From a virus: DNA of 57,321 nucleotides. The notes below the pieces were generated by a model that saw nothing but the letters and a program-made list of their open reading frames with translations, ran no database searches and had not been told where the DNA came from. The translations under genes and the position numbers were made by a program. Location: the IMG/VR virus record IMGVR_UViG_3300026097_000026, positions 1-57,321 of that record; one strand, written 5' to 3'. Position 1 is the stretch's first letter, and each line of letters begins with the position of its first letter. This document shows positions 7,513 to 15,489 of this stretch, one piece after another.

Positions 7513-9138
7513 ATGAAATACGAAAGGAATTATTGGCTCAATGAAGATAGCCGTACATTTTTATCTAGGGGTTACATTGACGAAACACCAGAACAGAGAA
7601 TTAAAGATATTGCAAACACAGCTGAAAAGTATTTAAAAATTGAAGGCTTTGCTAAAAAGTTTGAAGGGTATATGGAAAGAGGTTTCTATAGTCTTTCCAC
7701 TCCAGTTTGGATTAACTTCGGTAAAGATAAAGGACTTCCAATCAGTTGTTATGGTAGTAATGTAGATGATACTTTAGATAGTATTCTTAATGCCGGTCGA
7801 GAAATAGGTATGATGAGTAAATATGGTGGTGGAACTTCTATCTACTTAGGTAATATTAGAGCTAGAGGTGAAAAGATTTCTACTGGTGGAACTGCCGATG
7901 GGCCGGTTCATTATGCTAGAATGTATGATACTACAGTTGATGTATGTAAACAATCCGAAGCCCGGAGAGGAGCCTGTGCTGTTTATTTACCGGTTGAACA
8001 TCCAGATATTTTAGAATTCTTAGAAATTGGTGGCGAAGGTAATCCGATTCAAAATTTACAATATGGAATTACAGTCACGGATGCTTGGATGGAAGAAATG
8101 AAAGCTGGTGATTCTAATAAACGTAAAATATGGGCTAAAATTATTCAACGTCGTAGTGAGTTTGGGTTTCCATATATTATGTTTAAAGACAATTCTAATA
8201 ATAATTCACCATATAAAGAGTTAGGTTTAGAAATTACAGCCTCAAATCTTTGTAGTGAAATTCAACTTCCAACTGATAGTTTTAATTCATTTGTATGCTG
8301 TTTAGGTAGTATTAATCTATTACACTGGGATGAAATTGAAAAAACCGATGCCATTGAAACTTATACCTTGTTTTTAAATGCAGTAATGGACGAATTTATT
8401 CAAAAGTCTTATAATATGCCAGGTATGAAAAGGGCTTGGAGATTTGCAGAGCAACATCGAGCGATTGGTTTAGGTGTTTTAGGCTATCATTCACTATTAC
8501 AATCTAAGCTCCTAGAATTTGAATCTTTGGCAGCCAAAGGATTAAATGCAAGAATATTCAAAACACTTAAAGAACGTTCTGAGGATGCATCTAAATGGTT
8601 ACATGATGAACGTGGGGTTAAATCTTTAAGAAAAGGTTTTGCTAATACAACTTTAATGGCAATTGCACCTACAAAATCTAGTTCTTTTATTTTAGGGCAA
8701 GTGAGTATGGGTATTGAACCAATTAAATCTAATTATTTTATTAAAGACCTAGCTAAAGTAAAACAAGTTTATAAAAATCCTTTCTTAAAGGCAGAACTAA
8801 AAAAATATGACTTAGATACACCAGAAGTTTGGGAAGGTATTTTAAAGAAAGATGGTAGTGTACAACATTTAGATTTTCCAACCAAAGAGGTTTTCAAATC
8901 TTTTGTAGAAATTACACCAAAAGAATTAGTTTTACAAGCAGCACAACGTCAACAATATATTGACCAATCACAAAGTTTAAACCTGATGATCCATCCAAGT
9001 GTACCTGCTAAAGATATTAATCAATTATATCTATATGCTTGGGAAGAAGGTGTTAAAACCCTATACTATCAATTTAGTCAAAGTTCAGCTCAGCAATTTA
9101 GCCGAAACATTTTGGAATGTGAAAGCTGTGAAGGGTAA
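7513..9138 (+). CDS. nrdA: Class I ribonucleotide reductase, large (catalytic) subunit, short form without ATP-cone
   Basis: The product has 541 residues against about 750 for T4 or E. coli NrdA. Catalytic residues are complete: Cys79 in PISCYGS, the N-L-C-S-E motif with Asn245, Cys247 (thiyl radical) and Glu249, Cys262/263 in FVCCLGS (partner of Cys79), and a C-terminal Cys536-x-x-Cys539 pair (CESCEG) that re-reduces the active site. The N-terminal ATP-cone, which switches the enzyme off with dATP, is absent: the catalytic domain begins almost at the first residue. With the NrdB also lacking a cone, the enzyme should escape dATP shut-off (inference). The gene is not interrupted, unlike many phage nrd genes. 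Confidence 0.95.
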   Translation: MKYERNYWLNEDSRTFLSRGYIDETPEQRIKDIANTAEKYLKIEGFAKKFEGYMERGFYSLSTPVWINFGKDKGLPISCYGSNVDDTLDSILNAGREIGMMSKYGGGTSIYLGNIRARGEKISTGGTADGPVHYARMYDTTVDVCKQSEARRGACAVYLPVEHPDILEFLEIGGEGNPIQNLQYGITVTDAWMEEMKAGDSNKRKIWAKIIQRRSEFGFPYIMFKDNSNNNSPYKELGLEITASNLCSEIQLPTDSFNSFVCCLGSINLLHWDEIEKTDAIETYTLFLNAVMDEFIQKSYNMPGMKRAWRFAEQHRAIGLGVLGYHSLLQSKLLEFESLAAKGLNARIFKTLKERSEDASKWLHDERGVKSLRKGFANTTLMAIAPTKSSSFILGQVSMGIEPIKSNYFIKDLAKVKQVYKNPFLKAELKKYDLDTPEVWEGILKKDGSVQHLDFPTKEVFKSFVEITPKELVLQAAQRQQYIDQSQSLNLMIHPSVPAKDINQLYLYAWEEGVKTLYYQFSQSSAQQFSRNILECESCEG

Positions 9139-9197
9139 TAAAGATTTGGTGGCTTGAAACATAGTCACATTTAGGACCGTTTTTGTTAACGGAAATT

Positions 9198-9227
9198 AAA
9201 GCAGGGGCTTCGCTACCCCCTGCTTTT
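9198..9227 (+). terminator. Intrinsic terminator after nrdA
   Basis: A strong GC-rich stem (AAAGCAGGGG / CCCCTGCTTT, 10 bp) with a TTCG-containing loop ends in TTTT. It is conspicuous in this AT-rich genome. The 60 bases between nrdA and this hairpin contain a weaker small stem (CCGTT...AACGG) and no recognisable tRNA. Confidence 0.8.
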
Positions 9228-9270
9228 AAACTTATTTACATTTATTGCATATAATATAAAAACAGATATA

Positions 9271-9711
9271 ATGAAAAAATATAATTTAGGATTTGTTGCA
9301 GGTAATTTTGATTTACTACACCCTGGGTATATTCATACTTTTGAAGAAGCAAAAAAGCATTGTGAAAGATTTATAGTATTTTTACAACGAGATCCATCTG
9401 AGCATAGAAAATCTAAATATAAACCTGTTATACCTGAATGGGATAGGTATAAAGCACTAATGTCTATCAGATATATTGATGAAGTATACATGTATCAAAC
9501 TGAAGAAGAATTGCTTGATTTAATAAAATATTGGAAACCTGATCTTAGGATTTTAGGAGAAGATTATATTGGCCAACCGTTCACTGGTGATGATTTACCT
9601 ATCAAAGTTATTTATACATCCAGGTCTCATAATTGGTCTACTACTAAATTAAAAGACTTAATTACTAAGCAGACTATAAAACAAAATCCTAGTATAATTA
9701 GTGAAGAATAA
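9271..9711 (+). CDS. Cytidylyltransferase-family nucleotidyltransferase
   Basis: The product has 146 residues, the usual size of glycerol-3-phosphate cytidylyltransferase-type enzymes. The nucleotide-binding signature G-x-F-D-x-x-H-x-G is present as GNFDLLHPGY (residues 11-20). The second signature, R/S-x-x-x-I/W-S-T-T, appears as SRSHNWSTTKLKDLI near the C-terminus. The family joins CTP (or ATP) to a small phosphorylated alcohol or sugar, for example glycerol-3-phosphate or heptose-1-phosphate. It is the first gene after the nrdA terminator and leads a sugar-nucleotide operon, so it probably activates a building block for a surface or virion glycan. Substrate is not determinable from sequence. 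Confidence 0.85.
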   Translation: MKKYNLGFVAGNFDLLHPGYIHTFEEAKKHCERFIVFLQRDPSEHRKSKYKPVIPEWDRYKALMSIRYIDEVYMYQTEEELLDLIKYWKPDLRILGEDYIGQPFTGDDLPIKVIYTSRSHNWSTTKLKDLITKQTIKQNPSIISEE

Positions 9712-9722
9712 AATAAATAACA

Positions 9723-10223
9723 ATGAAACAGAAAACATCAGCAGGTTTAGCAATTATATATGATAATAAAATCCTACTAGCTCATCCTACTAATCGAAGA
9801 TGGTATAATTCATACGGCATTCCTAAAGGGGGCGTAGATAAAGGCGAAACTTATCTAGAAGCTGCAATACGAGAAACTAAAGAAGAAGTTGGGATTACGG
9901 TTCCTAGGAAAATAATAGATAAAAAAGAAAATACATTTTTTGTTTCATCTTCATCAAAAAAGAAAAAGAGTTATAATAAAATAGTATATTACTACATAGT
10001 TAAAATAGATAGCTTATCTCAATTAGGTATCAATGATTTAAGAATTTCTAAAAACCAATTACAGCTTGATGAGGTTGATTGGGCTGGTTTTTTAGATTAT
10101 GAAGAAGTACAAAAAAGAATAACACCATCACAAATACCATTGATAAATAATTTAATATCAAAGGGTCTATTAGAATCAACTGTATTAAATTATGAAAAAT
10201 TTACTGAATCCAAAAAGTCTTAA
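9723..10223 (+). CDS. Nudix hydrolase
   Basis: The product has 166 residues with a perfect Nudix box G-x5-E-x7-R-E-U-x-E-E-x-G-U: it begins GGVDKGE around residue 38 and ends RETKEEVGI. The N-terminal strand (SAGLAIIYDNKILLAHP) is also typical. Nudix enzymes hydrolyse nucleoside diphosphates linked to another group; in this operon a sugar-nucleotide or a dinucleotide substrate is plausible, but other phage Nudix proteins act on dinucleoside polyphosphates or NAD-capped RNA. It lies 11 bases after the cytidylyltransferase and overlaps the start of the dehydratase gene by 32 bases in another frame, suggesting translational coupling. Confidence 0.9.
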   Translation: MKQKTSAGLAIIYDNKILLAHPTNRRWYNSYGIPKGGVDKGETYLEAAIRETKEEVGITVPRKIIDKKENTFFVSSSSKKKKSYNKIVYYYIVKIDSLSQLGINDLRISKNQLQLDEVDWAGFLDYEEVQKRITPSQIPLINNLISKGLLESTVLNYEKFTESKKS

Positions 10224-11268
10224 TTATAACGACTTATTAAATCGTGAACCTATTTTAACTAATAAAGATACAATCCTTTCTTATATTAAAGGGAAGAGAG
10301 TATTGGTCACTGGTGGTTGTGGGTCTATTGGTAGTGAAATCGTTAGACAATTAATAAAGTTTGAAGCAAGTTCTATTATTGTATATGATAATGCTGAAAC
10401 ACCTCTTTTTTATTTAGAACAAGAAATTTCTAAGTTTAATAAAAATATTCATATAAGATATGTAATTGGTGACGTTAGGGATAAAAATAGACTTAATGAA
10501 ATTTTTGAAAGCTTTATGCCTAATGTAGTTTTTCATGCAGCTGCATATAAACATGTTCCTATGATGGAGAGTAATCCAATAGAGGCAATAAAAACTAATG
10601 TATTAGGTACAAAAAATATATCAGATGTTTCGTATCACTATGGTATAGAAAAATTTGTAATGGTATCAACTGATAAGGCGGTTAATCCTACTAATATAAT
10701 GGGTGCTACAAAAAGAATTGCTGAAATTTATACCCAGTACTTAAATCAAAAATCAAATACACAGTTTATTACAACCAGATTTGGAAACGTTTTAGGAAGT
10801 CAAGGATCAGTAATTCCAACATTCATAGACCAAATTAACACAGGTGGTCCTGTTAGTGTTACACATAAAAACGTTATTAGGTATTTTATGACTATCCAGG
10901 AAGCTTGTCAACTTGTATTACAAGCTTCCTCAATCGGCAAAGGTGGTGAAATTTATTTATTTGATATGGGTGAACCTGTAAAAATATTTGATTTGGCTAA
11001 AAAACTTATTTCTTTAGCAGATGATGATGTTGGTATTGAAATTATTGGGTTAAGGCCTGGTGAAAAATTATATGAAGAACTTTTATGTAATGGTGAAAAC
11101 ACAATCCCAACAAAAGATCCTAATATTATGAAGCTTAATCATACTGAATTAAACTTTAAATCATTAATACCTGAAATAGAAAAATTAGCTGAAATTAAAA
11201 ATAATGATTTTTATAAAATAATATCAATAGTTAAAAATATAGTTTCAGAATTTAAAAGAGAATCTTAG
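10192..11268 (+). CDS. UDP-GlcNAc 4,6-dehydratase-type (PglF/PseB/FlaA1-like) enzyme
   Basis: The product has 358 residues. The NAD(P)-binding Rossmann loop is TGGCGSIG (residues 40-47). The family-specific active site is ST-DK (Thr160, Asp161, Lys162) followed by Met170-x-x-x-Lys174, where most short-chain dehydrogenases have Tyr-x-x-x-Lys. The AAAYKHVPMMESNP segment is also diagnostic of the CapD/FlaA1/PglF/PseB branch. This is the soluble form without membrane helices. It would turn UDP-GlcNAc into a 4-keto-6-deoxy sugar. Downstream aminotransferase and left-handed-helix acetyltransferase favour the bacillosamine-type route over pseudaminic acid. The only usable ATG lies inside the Nudix gene. 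Confidence 0.9.
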   Translation: MKNLLNPKSLNYNDLLNREPILTNKDTILSYIKGKRVLVTGGCGSIGSEIVRQLIKFEASSIIVYDNAETPLFYLEQEISKFNKNIHIRYVIGDVRDKNRLNEIFESFMPNVVFHAAAYKHVPMMESNPIEAIKTNVLGTKNISDVSYHYGIEKFVMVSTDKAVNPTNIMGATKRIAEIYTQYLNQKSNTQFITTRFGNVLGSQGSVIPTFIDQINTGGPVSVTHKNVIRYFMTIQEACQLVLQASSIGKGGEIYLFDMGEPVKIFDLAKKLISLADDDVGIEIIGLRPGEKLYEELLCNGENTIPTKDPNIMKLNHTELNFKSLIPEIEKLAEIKNNDFYKIISIVKNIVSEFKRES

Positions 11269-11269
11269 T

Positions 11270-11839
11270 ATGAGTGAAGTAAATATATTTGGTAAAGGTG
11301 GTCATGCAAAAGTTATAAAATCAATAATAGAACATAATATAGATGAGGAACTTGGTACTATTATGGATGATAAGGATTATTTAAAAATTGACACTGGCCA
11401 TTGGATAATAGGAATAGGCGATAATACAATTAGAAAGGAAAGAGCTTATGGTATATTAAAGAATGAATCTTTTTATACTTTAATTAGTAAATCTTGTATA
11501 CTACCAAAAGATAATAATATAGGTAAAGGTTCTGTCATATTTCATGGTGCGATTATACAAACAAATACTAAAATAGGAAATCATTGTATAATTAATACTA
11601 ATGCTAATGTAGATCACGACTGTGTTATTGGAGATTTTGTACATATTGCACCAGGTTGTACTTTATGTGGAAATGTTTCTATAGGTGAAGGGACTTTTAT
11701 AGGGGCTGGTACAACTATTATACCTGGAATTACTATAGGTAAGAATTGTATAATTGGTGCTGGTTCAACTGTAGTTAGAGACATTCCTGATAATACTAAA
11801 GCCTTTGGTAACCCTTGTACATTTAAAGAATTATTATGA
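11270..11839 (+). CDS. Left-handed beta-helix acetyltransferase (PglD/NeuD-like)
   Basis: The product has 189 residues. The N-terminal part (VNIFGKGGHAKVIKSII) is the Rossmann-like nucleotide-sugar domain of PglD/NeuD proteins; from about residue 80 the sequence becomes hexapeptide repeats ([I/V]-G-x-x-x-x), forming a left-handed beta helix that binds acetyl-CoA. The catalytic His of PglD corresponds to His116 in NVDHDCVIGD. Length and domain order fit PglD, which N-acetylates the 4-amino group of a UDP-amino sugar. The start is 1 base after the dehydratase stop, and its stop overlaps the aminotransferase ATG (ATGA), placing all three in one coupled operon. Confidence 0.9.
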   Translation: MSEVNIFGKGGHAKVIKSIIEHNIDEELGTIMDDKDYLKIDTGHWIIGIGDNTIRKERAYGILKNESFYTLISKSCILPKDNNIGKGSVIFHGAIIQTNTKIGNHCIINTNANVDHDCVIGDFVHIAPGCTLCGNVSIGEGTFIGAGTTIIPGITIGKNCIIGAGSTVVRDIPDNTKAFGNPCTFKELL

Positions 11840-12948
11840 AAAGGATATATTTATCACCTCCACATATGTCAGGCGATGAGCTTAATTATATCAAAGAAGC
11901 ATTTGATCAAAACTGGGTAGCTCCAATTGGACCACAACTTAATAAGTTTGAAGAGTTGGTTAAGACTTATGTAGGATCAAATCATGCAGTGGCAGTTAAT
12001 TCTGGTACAAGTGCAATTCATTTAGCTCTTAAAGTTTTAGGTATTAAAGAAAATGATACTGTTTTATGCTCTACTATGACATTCATAGGATCAGTTAATC
12101 CTATTTTATATGAAAGAGCAAATCCAGTTTTTATTGATTCAGAAAGTAATACATGGAACATGGATCCGTATTTATTAGAACAATCAATTATTGATTTAAT
12201 AAAGAAAAATAATAAACCAAAGGCGATACTTCTAGTTCATGTTTTTGGTATGCCTTCTAATTTAACTACTATTAAATCAATATCTGATTTTTATGGTATT
12301 CCCTTAATTGAGGATGCAGCTGAATCTCTAGGATCTACTTACAAAAATAAACATACCGGTACATGGGGTGATATTGGCATTTATTCATTTAATGGAAATA
12401 AGCTCTTATCTACATCAGGTGGTGGTATTTTAGTAACTGATAATAAAACTCTTGCAACTAAAGCAAGATTTTTATCAACACAAGCTAAAGAAGATAAGCC
12501 ATATTATTATCATAAAGAATTAGGTTATAATTATAGAATGAGTAATATTGTAGCATCAATAGGAATTGGTCAAATTAATGTAATTGAAGAAAGAATAAAA
12601 AGGACACGAGAAATTCATAAAATATATAAGAGTGAATTAGGAGACTGGTTTGATTGTATTTTAACTGAAGGTAATACTATTAGAAGTAACTATTGGCTTA
12701 CATGTGGCATTTCTAATGAGCGTTTTGAGCCAAATAAAATGATTAATCATTTAAATAATAAAAATATAGAAGCTAGGAGAGTGTGGTACCCGATGCATAG
12801 GCAGCCTATTTTATTTAACAGAACTAAATATATAAATGGAACTAGTGATAATCTATTTAAATGTGGTATATGTTTACCTTCAGGTTCTTCGATGTCAAAT
12901 GATGATTTAGGTAGAGTAATAGATTCTTTTAAAAAATATAAAAAATAA
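11836..12948 (+). CDS. PLP-dependent sugar aminotransferase (DegT/DnrJ/EryC1 family, PglE-like)
   Basis: The product has 370 residues. Family marks are clear: NSGTSAIHLAL (residues 55-65) for the PLP phosphate, EDAAESLGS (159-167) for the ring, and SFNGNKLLSTSGGG with Lys189 as the Schiff-base lysine. In the DegT family this lysine usually sits in S-F-[NFH]-x-x-K, as here. The enzyme would transfer an amino group from glutamate to the 4-keto sugar made by the upstream dehydratase. Together with the acetyltransferase this gives UDP-2,4-diacetamido-2,4,6-trideoxyhexose (bacillosamine or an epimer). The N-terminal IYLSPPHMSGDE start is typical of PglE-like members. Confidence 0.92.
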   Translation: MKRIYLSPPHMSGDELNYIKEAFDQNWVAPIGPQLNKFEELVKTYVGSNHAVAVNSGTSAIHLALKVLGIKENDTVLCSTMTFIGSVNPILYERANPVFIDSESNTWNMDPYLLEQSIIDLIKKNNKPKAILLVHVFGMPSNLTTIKSISDFYGIPLIEDAAESLGSTYKNKHTGTWGDIGIYSFNGNKLLSTSGGGILVTDNKTLATKARFLSTQAKEDKPYYYHKELGYNYRMSNIVASIGIGQINVIEERIKRTREIHKIYKSELGDWFDCILTEGNTIRSNYWLTCGISNERFEPNKMINHLNNKNIEARRVWYPMHRQPILFNRTKYINGTSDNLFKCGICLPSGSSMSNDDLGRVIDSFKKYKK

Positions 12949-12949
12949 T

Positions 12950-13846
12950 ATGATATTTTCATACGAAGACTTTCTATTAAATGAAAGCGTCAATGATTCC
13001 AACTTTAGCATCCTATTAGAAGCTAATCTTAATAATAAAATTAACAAAAATATTAAGTTTGGTATTGTAATTCCTACTCACAAAATATCAGATGGTGCTG
13101 CGCAAACTGGTCGTAAAAACTTTATGAATACTCCTGATTTACTTAAGGCTTCATTAGGTTCAATTAGAGACCAGAAATATGACAATTATGTAGTTTATTT
13201 AGTTGGCGATGCTTATGATGGTGATGAAGAAATTAAAACTGTTATTAGTGAAGTTATGCCTCAGGGCAAATGTAAATTTCATAATATGAAAACACCAGGA
13301 GAAAGAAATAAAGGATATACAAAACAACAATTTAGGTATACTGCAGGTGCTGGCGCAATGAACAAGGGTTTAGAACTAGCAAAAAATGATGGTATTGACT
13401 ATATAGTTAGATTAGACCATGATGATAAATGGAAACCTAATCACCTTGAATTATTAGCAAAAGCATATACACAGTATCCTGAATTAGCTTATGTTTTTAC
13501 TAGAAGCAGAAAAAAAGTTGATGCTAATAATTCCTCAAAAAAGTTTATGTATCAACCTAGTGAAGAAAGACATATGACAAAAATTGAACCTAATAATTTA
13601 GGTTATACTCATGGTGATGTAAGTCATTCAGCTATGTCATGGAGACCTTCAATGACAGGGGATTTAAGATACAGAAATCCTGATCAACAAAGTAAAACTA
13701 ATCCTAAAATACCTTTAACAAAAACTATACAAGCTGATGTTGATATGTTTAAGAGAATGATGGATTCAATTAAAAAAGCAGGTCATAAATATATGTATAT
13801 ACCTAAATTAACAAGCTTTTATAGAAACCGAAAGGGAAAGTTTTAA
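12950..13846 (+). CDS. GT2-like glycosyltransferase with a capsid-targeting-like N-terminus
   Basis: The product has 298 residues. The catalytic GT-A domain begins near residue 36 (KFGIVIPTHK) and has the metal motif RLDHDDKW with Asp156, Asp158 and Asp159. Before it lies a 35-residue extension beginning MIFSYEDFLLNES, which resembles the T4 capsid targeting sequence (MKTYQEFIAEA) and the N-termini of three head-region proteins in this window. The extension contains two candidate prohead-protease sites, L-N-E|S (residues 10-13) and L-L-E|A (22-25). The gene starts 1 base after the aminotransferase, so it probably uses the amino sugar made by the operon. Packaging into the head is my inference. 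Confidence 0.75.
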   Translation: MIFSYEDFLLNESVNDSNFSILLEANLNNKINKNIKFGIVIPTHKISDGAAQTGRKNFMNTPDLLKASLGSIRDQKYDNYVVYLVGDAYDGDEEIKTVISEVMPQGKCKFHNMKTPGERNKGYTKQQFRYTAGAGAMNKGLELAKNDGIDYIVRLDHDDKWKPNHLELLAKAYTQYPELAYVFTRSRKKVDANNSSKKFMYQPSEERHMTKIEPNNLGYTHGDVSHSAMSWRPSMTGDLRYRNPDQQSKTNPKIPLTKTIQADVDMFKRMMDSIKKAGHKYMYIPKLTSFYRNRKGKF

Positions 13847-13893
13847 ATTACTTATAAAAACAGAAATATATACATTAAATAAAAACATAAATC

Positions 13894-14070
13894 ATGGAAA
13901 CATTTAAAGAAATTAAATCATTAATAGAAAACACCGAGGAAGACATCGAAAAGTTTTATGTAAAGGGTAATAAGGCAGCTGCAGTAAGAATTCGTAAATC
14001 TATGCAAGAAATTAAAAACTTAGCTCAAAAACTTAGAGTACATGTACAAGAAACTAAAAATAATTTATAA
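13894..14070 (+). CDS. Bacteroidetes-type histone H1-like DNA-binding protein
   Basis: This short gene encodes 58 residues. The order METFKEIKSLIE, EKFYVKGNKAAAVRIRKSMQ and an ending KNLAQKLRVHVQETKNN matches the small histone H1-like proteins common in Bacteroidetes, whose hallmark is E-K-F/Y-x-K-G-N-K-A-A-x-x-R-x-R-K. Host homologues are nucleoid proteins; the phage copy could compact phage DNA, alter host chromatin or regulate transcription. It stands alone between two sugar operons, with its own A-rich leader (ATTAAATAAAAACATAAATC) and a strong terminator after it, so it is an independent cistron. It is the best single pointer to the host phylum. Confidence 0.85.
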   Translation: METFKEIKSLIENTEEDIEKFYVKGNKAAAVRIRKSMQEIKNLAQKLRVHVQETKNNL

Positions 14071-14118
14071 ACATTTTAATTAGTTCATCTCTCCCTATAA
14101 GGTATTCCCTTATAAACC

Positions 14119-14149
14119 AAAAGACCATTAATATTAATGGTCTTTTTTT
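14119..14149 (+). terminator. Intrinsic terminator after histone-like gene
   Basis: A perfect 28-base palindrome with arms beginning AAAAGACCATTAAT is followed by additional Ts, making a 12-14 bp stem with a T tract. Because it is palindromic with A-run on the other side it could act in both directions. Confidence 0.8.
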
Positions 14150-14212
14150 ATGCATAAATATTTTACTTAAACCATTTTCATTATTTATGTATAATATTTA
14201 AATAATATTAAA

Positions 14213-14764
14213 ATGGAAAAATGTTTAATCATTGATTTTGATGATACTTTAATTAAAACTATTGAAGTTCATGCAGAAGCATGGAGGAAATCATTAAATA
14301 AAACTTTAGATATTGACATACCAAAGGATGCTATTCTTAACGATATAAATTATGGTATTAATTTATTGCATGAAAAGTTTCAATTAACTAAAGATGAAAT
14401 TAAAAAATCCTCACAACTTAAAAAAGAATTTTTTAACCAAACTTTACATAATACTAAAGTTAATGAAGTTTTATTTTACTTAATAAAGAGTAAAATATTT
14501 GACCATGTAATAATTGCTTCAAATTCATCTAAAGAAAATTTAACTAGACTATTACATTATCATAATATAGATTTAAATTTATTTAGTTTAATATTAACAC
14601 GAGATGATGTAAAAAATAAAAAACCGTATCCTGATATGGGTAACATTATTTTTGATGAATTCTCTGACTATGATAGAAGTGATTTTATTATGATAGGTGA
14701 TTCTGATGTTGATAAAATATTTTCCACAAAAATAGATATAAGATGCATAATGGTAAACTTTTAA
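14213..14764 (+). CDS. HAD-superfamily phosphatase
   Basis: The product has 183 residues. All four HAD motifs are visible: motif I DFDDT (Asp8 nucleophile, Asp10 acid/base), motif II IASNSS (strand followed by Ser), motif III Lys in DVKNKKPYPD, and motif IV GDSDVD. A small alpha-helical cap fits between motifs I and II, as in phosphoglycolate phosphatase or beta-phosphoglucomutase relatives. The gene ends inside the start of the next gene (22-base overlap) and begins an operon with a kinase and a nucleotidyltransferase, so it probably dephosphorylates a sugar or polyol phosphate intermediate. It is preceded by its own AT-rich leader after the terminator. Exact substrate unknown. Confidence 0.85.
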   Translation: MEKCLIIDFDDTLIKTIEVHAEAWRKSLNKTLDIDIPKDAILNDINYGINLLHEKFQLTKDEIKKSSQLKKEFFNQTLHNTKVNEVLFYLIKSKIFDHVIIASNSSKENLTRLLHYHNIDLNLFSLILTRDDVKNKKPYPDMGNIIFDEFSDYDRSDFIMIGDSDVDKIFSTKIDIRCIMVNF

Positions 14765-15489
14765 TTGGAAACAGCGGTGATAAAGTATATGTTGATAAAA
14801 ACATAGTAATTAAAACTGCTGGTGTACATAAAGATAAATTTAAACAACAAGCTAACTTTTTATTAAATTGCGATCATCCTAATTTTATTAATATAAAGAA
14901 AATAAATGATGAGGAATATCACATGGATACTCATCCAACATTTTACAATTTTATATGTAATTCTGATTTAGGTGAATCGTTGTATAGATTAGAAGAATTA
15001 TTAGATATCATAGATGGTTTTAACTCGATTGGCGCCGATGTAAAAACAGAAACATATCTTAATAAATTAGAAAGCAGAACAGGATATAAGTACAGTGGTA
15101 AGTTTGATGCAGCATCTTCTTATGGTTTTGTACATGGGGATTTAACAATAAGTAATATCTTGTATGATGATCGCTTTATCTTTATTGACCCGAGAGGTAC
15201 TGAAGAACAAAACTATTATGATTATGGAAAACTTATGCAGTCGTTTGTTATGAACTATGAAGCCCATATATACAATGAATGGAATCCTAAATATTTAGAG
15301 TTTTGTAAAGAAGCTGAAAAAATAATGTATGAAAGATATGATGAATATCAACTTAAATTCTTTTTGGCTGTTCATTTATTGGGAGCAGTACCTTTTTTTG
15401 AATTAAACGAAAGGTATGAAATGGCTAAGTTATTTTTAGAAAAAGGTCATTCATTATTTAATGAATTAGGAATAAAATATAGTAAATGA
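14743..15489 (+). CDS. APH/choline-kinase-fold phosphotransferase
   Basis: The product has 248 residues. The kinase catalytic loop is plain: VHGDLTISNILYDD (H-G-D-x-x-x-x-N) followed by the metal-binding FIDPRGTEEQNYYDYGK. The N-lobe is reduced but keeps a KVYVDKNIVIKTAG strand with a plausible ATP-binding Lys. Such proteins phosphorylate small hydroxyl compounds (choline, sugars, aminoglycosides); several occur in capsule and LPS gene clusters. The gene overlaps the phosphatase upstream by 22 bases and the nucleotidyltransferase downstream by 4 (ATGA), so the three products are made together and presumably act in one pathway that activates a precursor. Confidence 0.8.
   Translation: MHNGKLLIGNSGDKVYVDKNIVIKTAGVHKDKFKQQANFLLNCDHPNFINIKKINDEEYHMDTHPTFYNFICNSDLGESLYRLEELLDIIDGFNSIGADVKTETYLNKLESRTGYKYSGKFDAASSYGFVHGDLTISNILYDDRFIFIDPRGTEEQNYYDYGKLMQSFVMNYEAHIYNEWNPKYLEFCKEAEKIMYERYDEYQLKFFLAVHLLGAVPFFELNERYEMAKLFLEKGHSLFNELGIKYSK

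Noticed and set aside
7513-9138. NrdA as a truncated or interrupted gene
   Set aside because: All catalytic cysteines and the C-terminal Cys-x-x-Cys are present, so it is a natural short form without the ATP-cone, not a fragment.
9139-9270. Possible tRNA or small RNA gene after nrdA
   Set aside because: Only a terminator and one weak 5-bp stem could be found; no cloverleaf with T-loop consensus.
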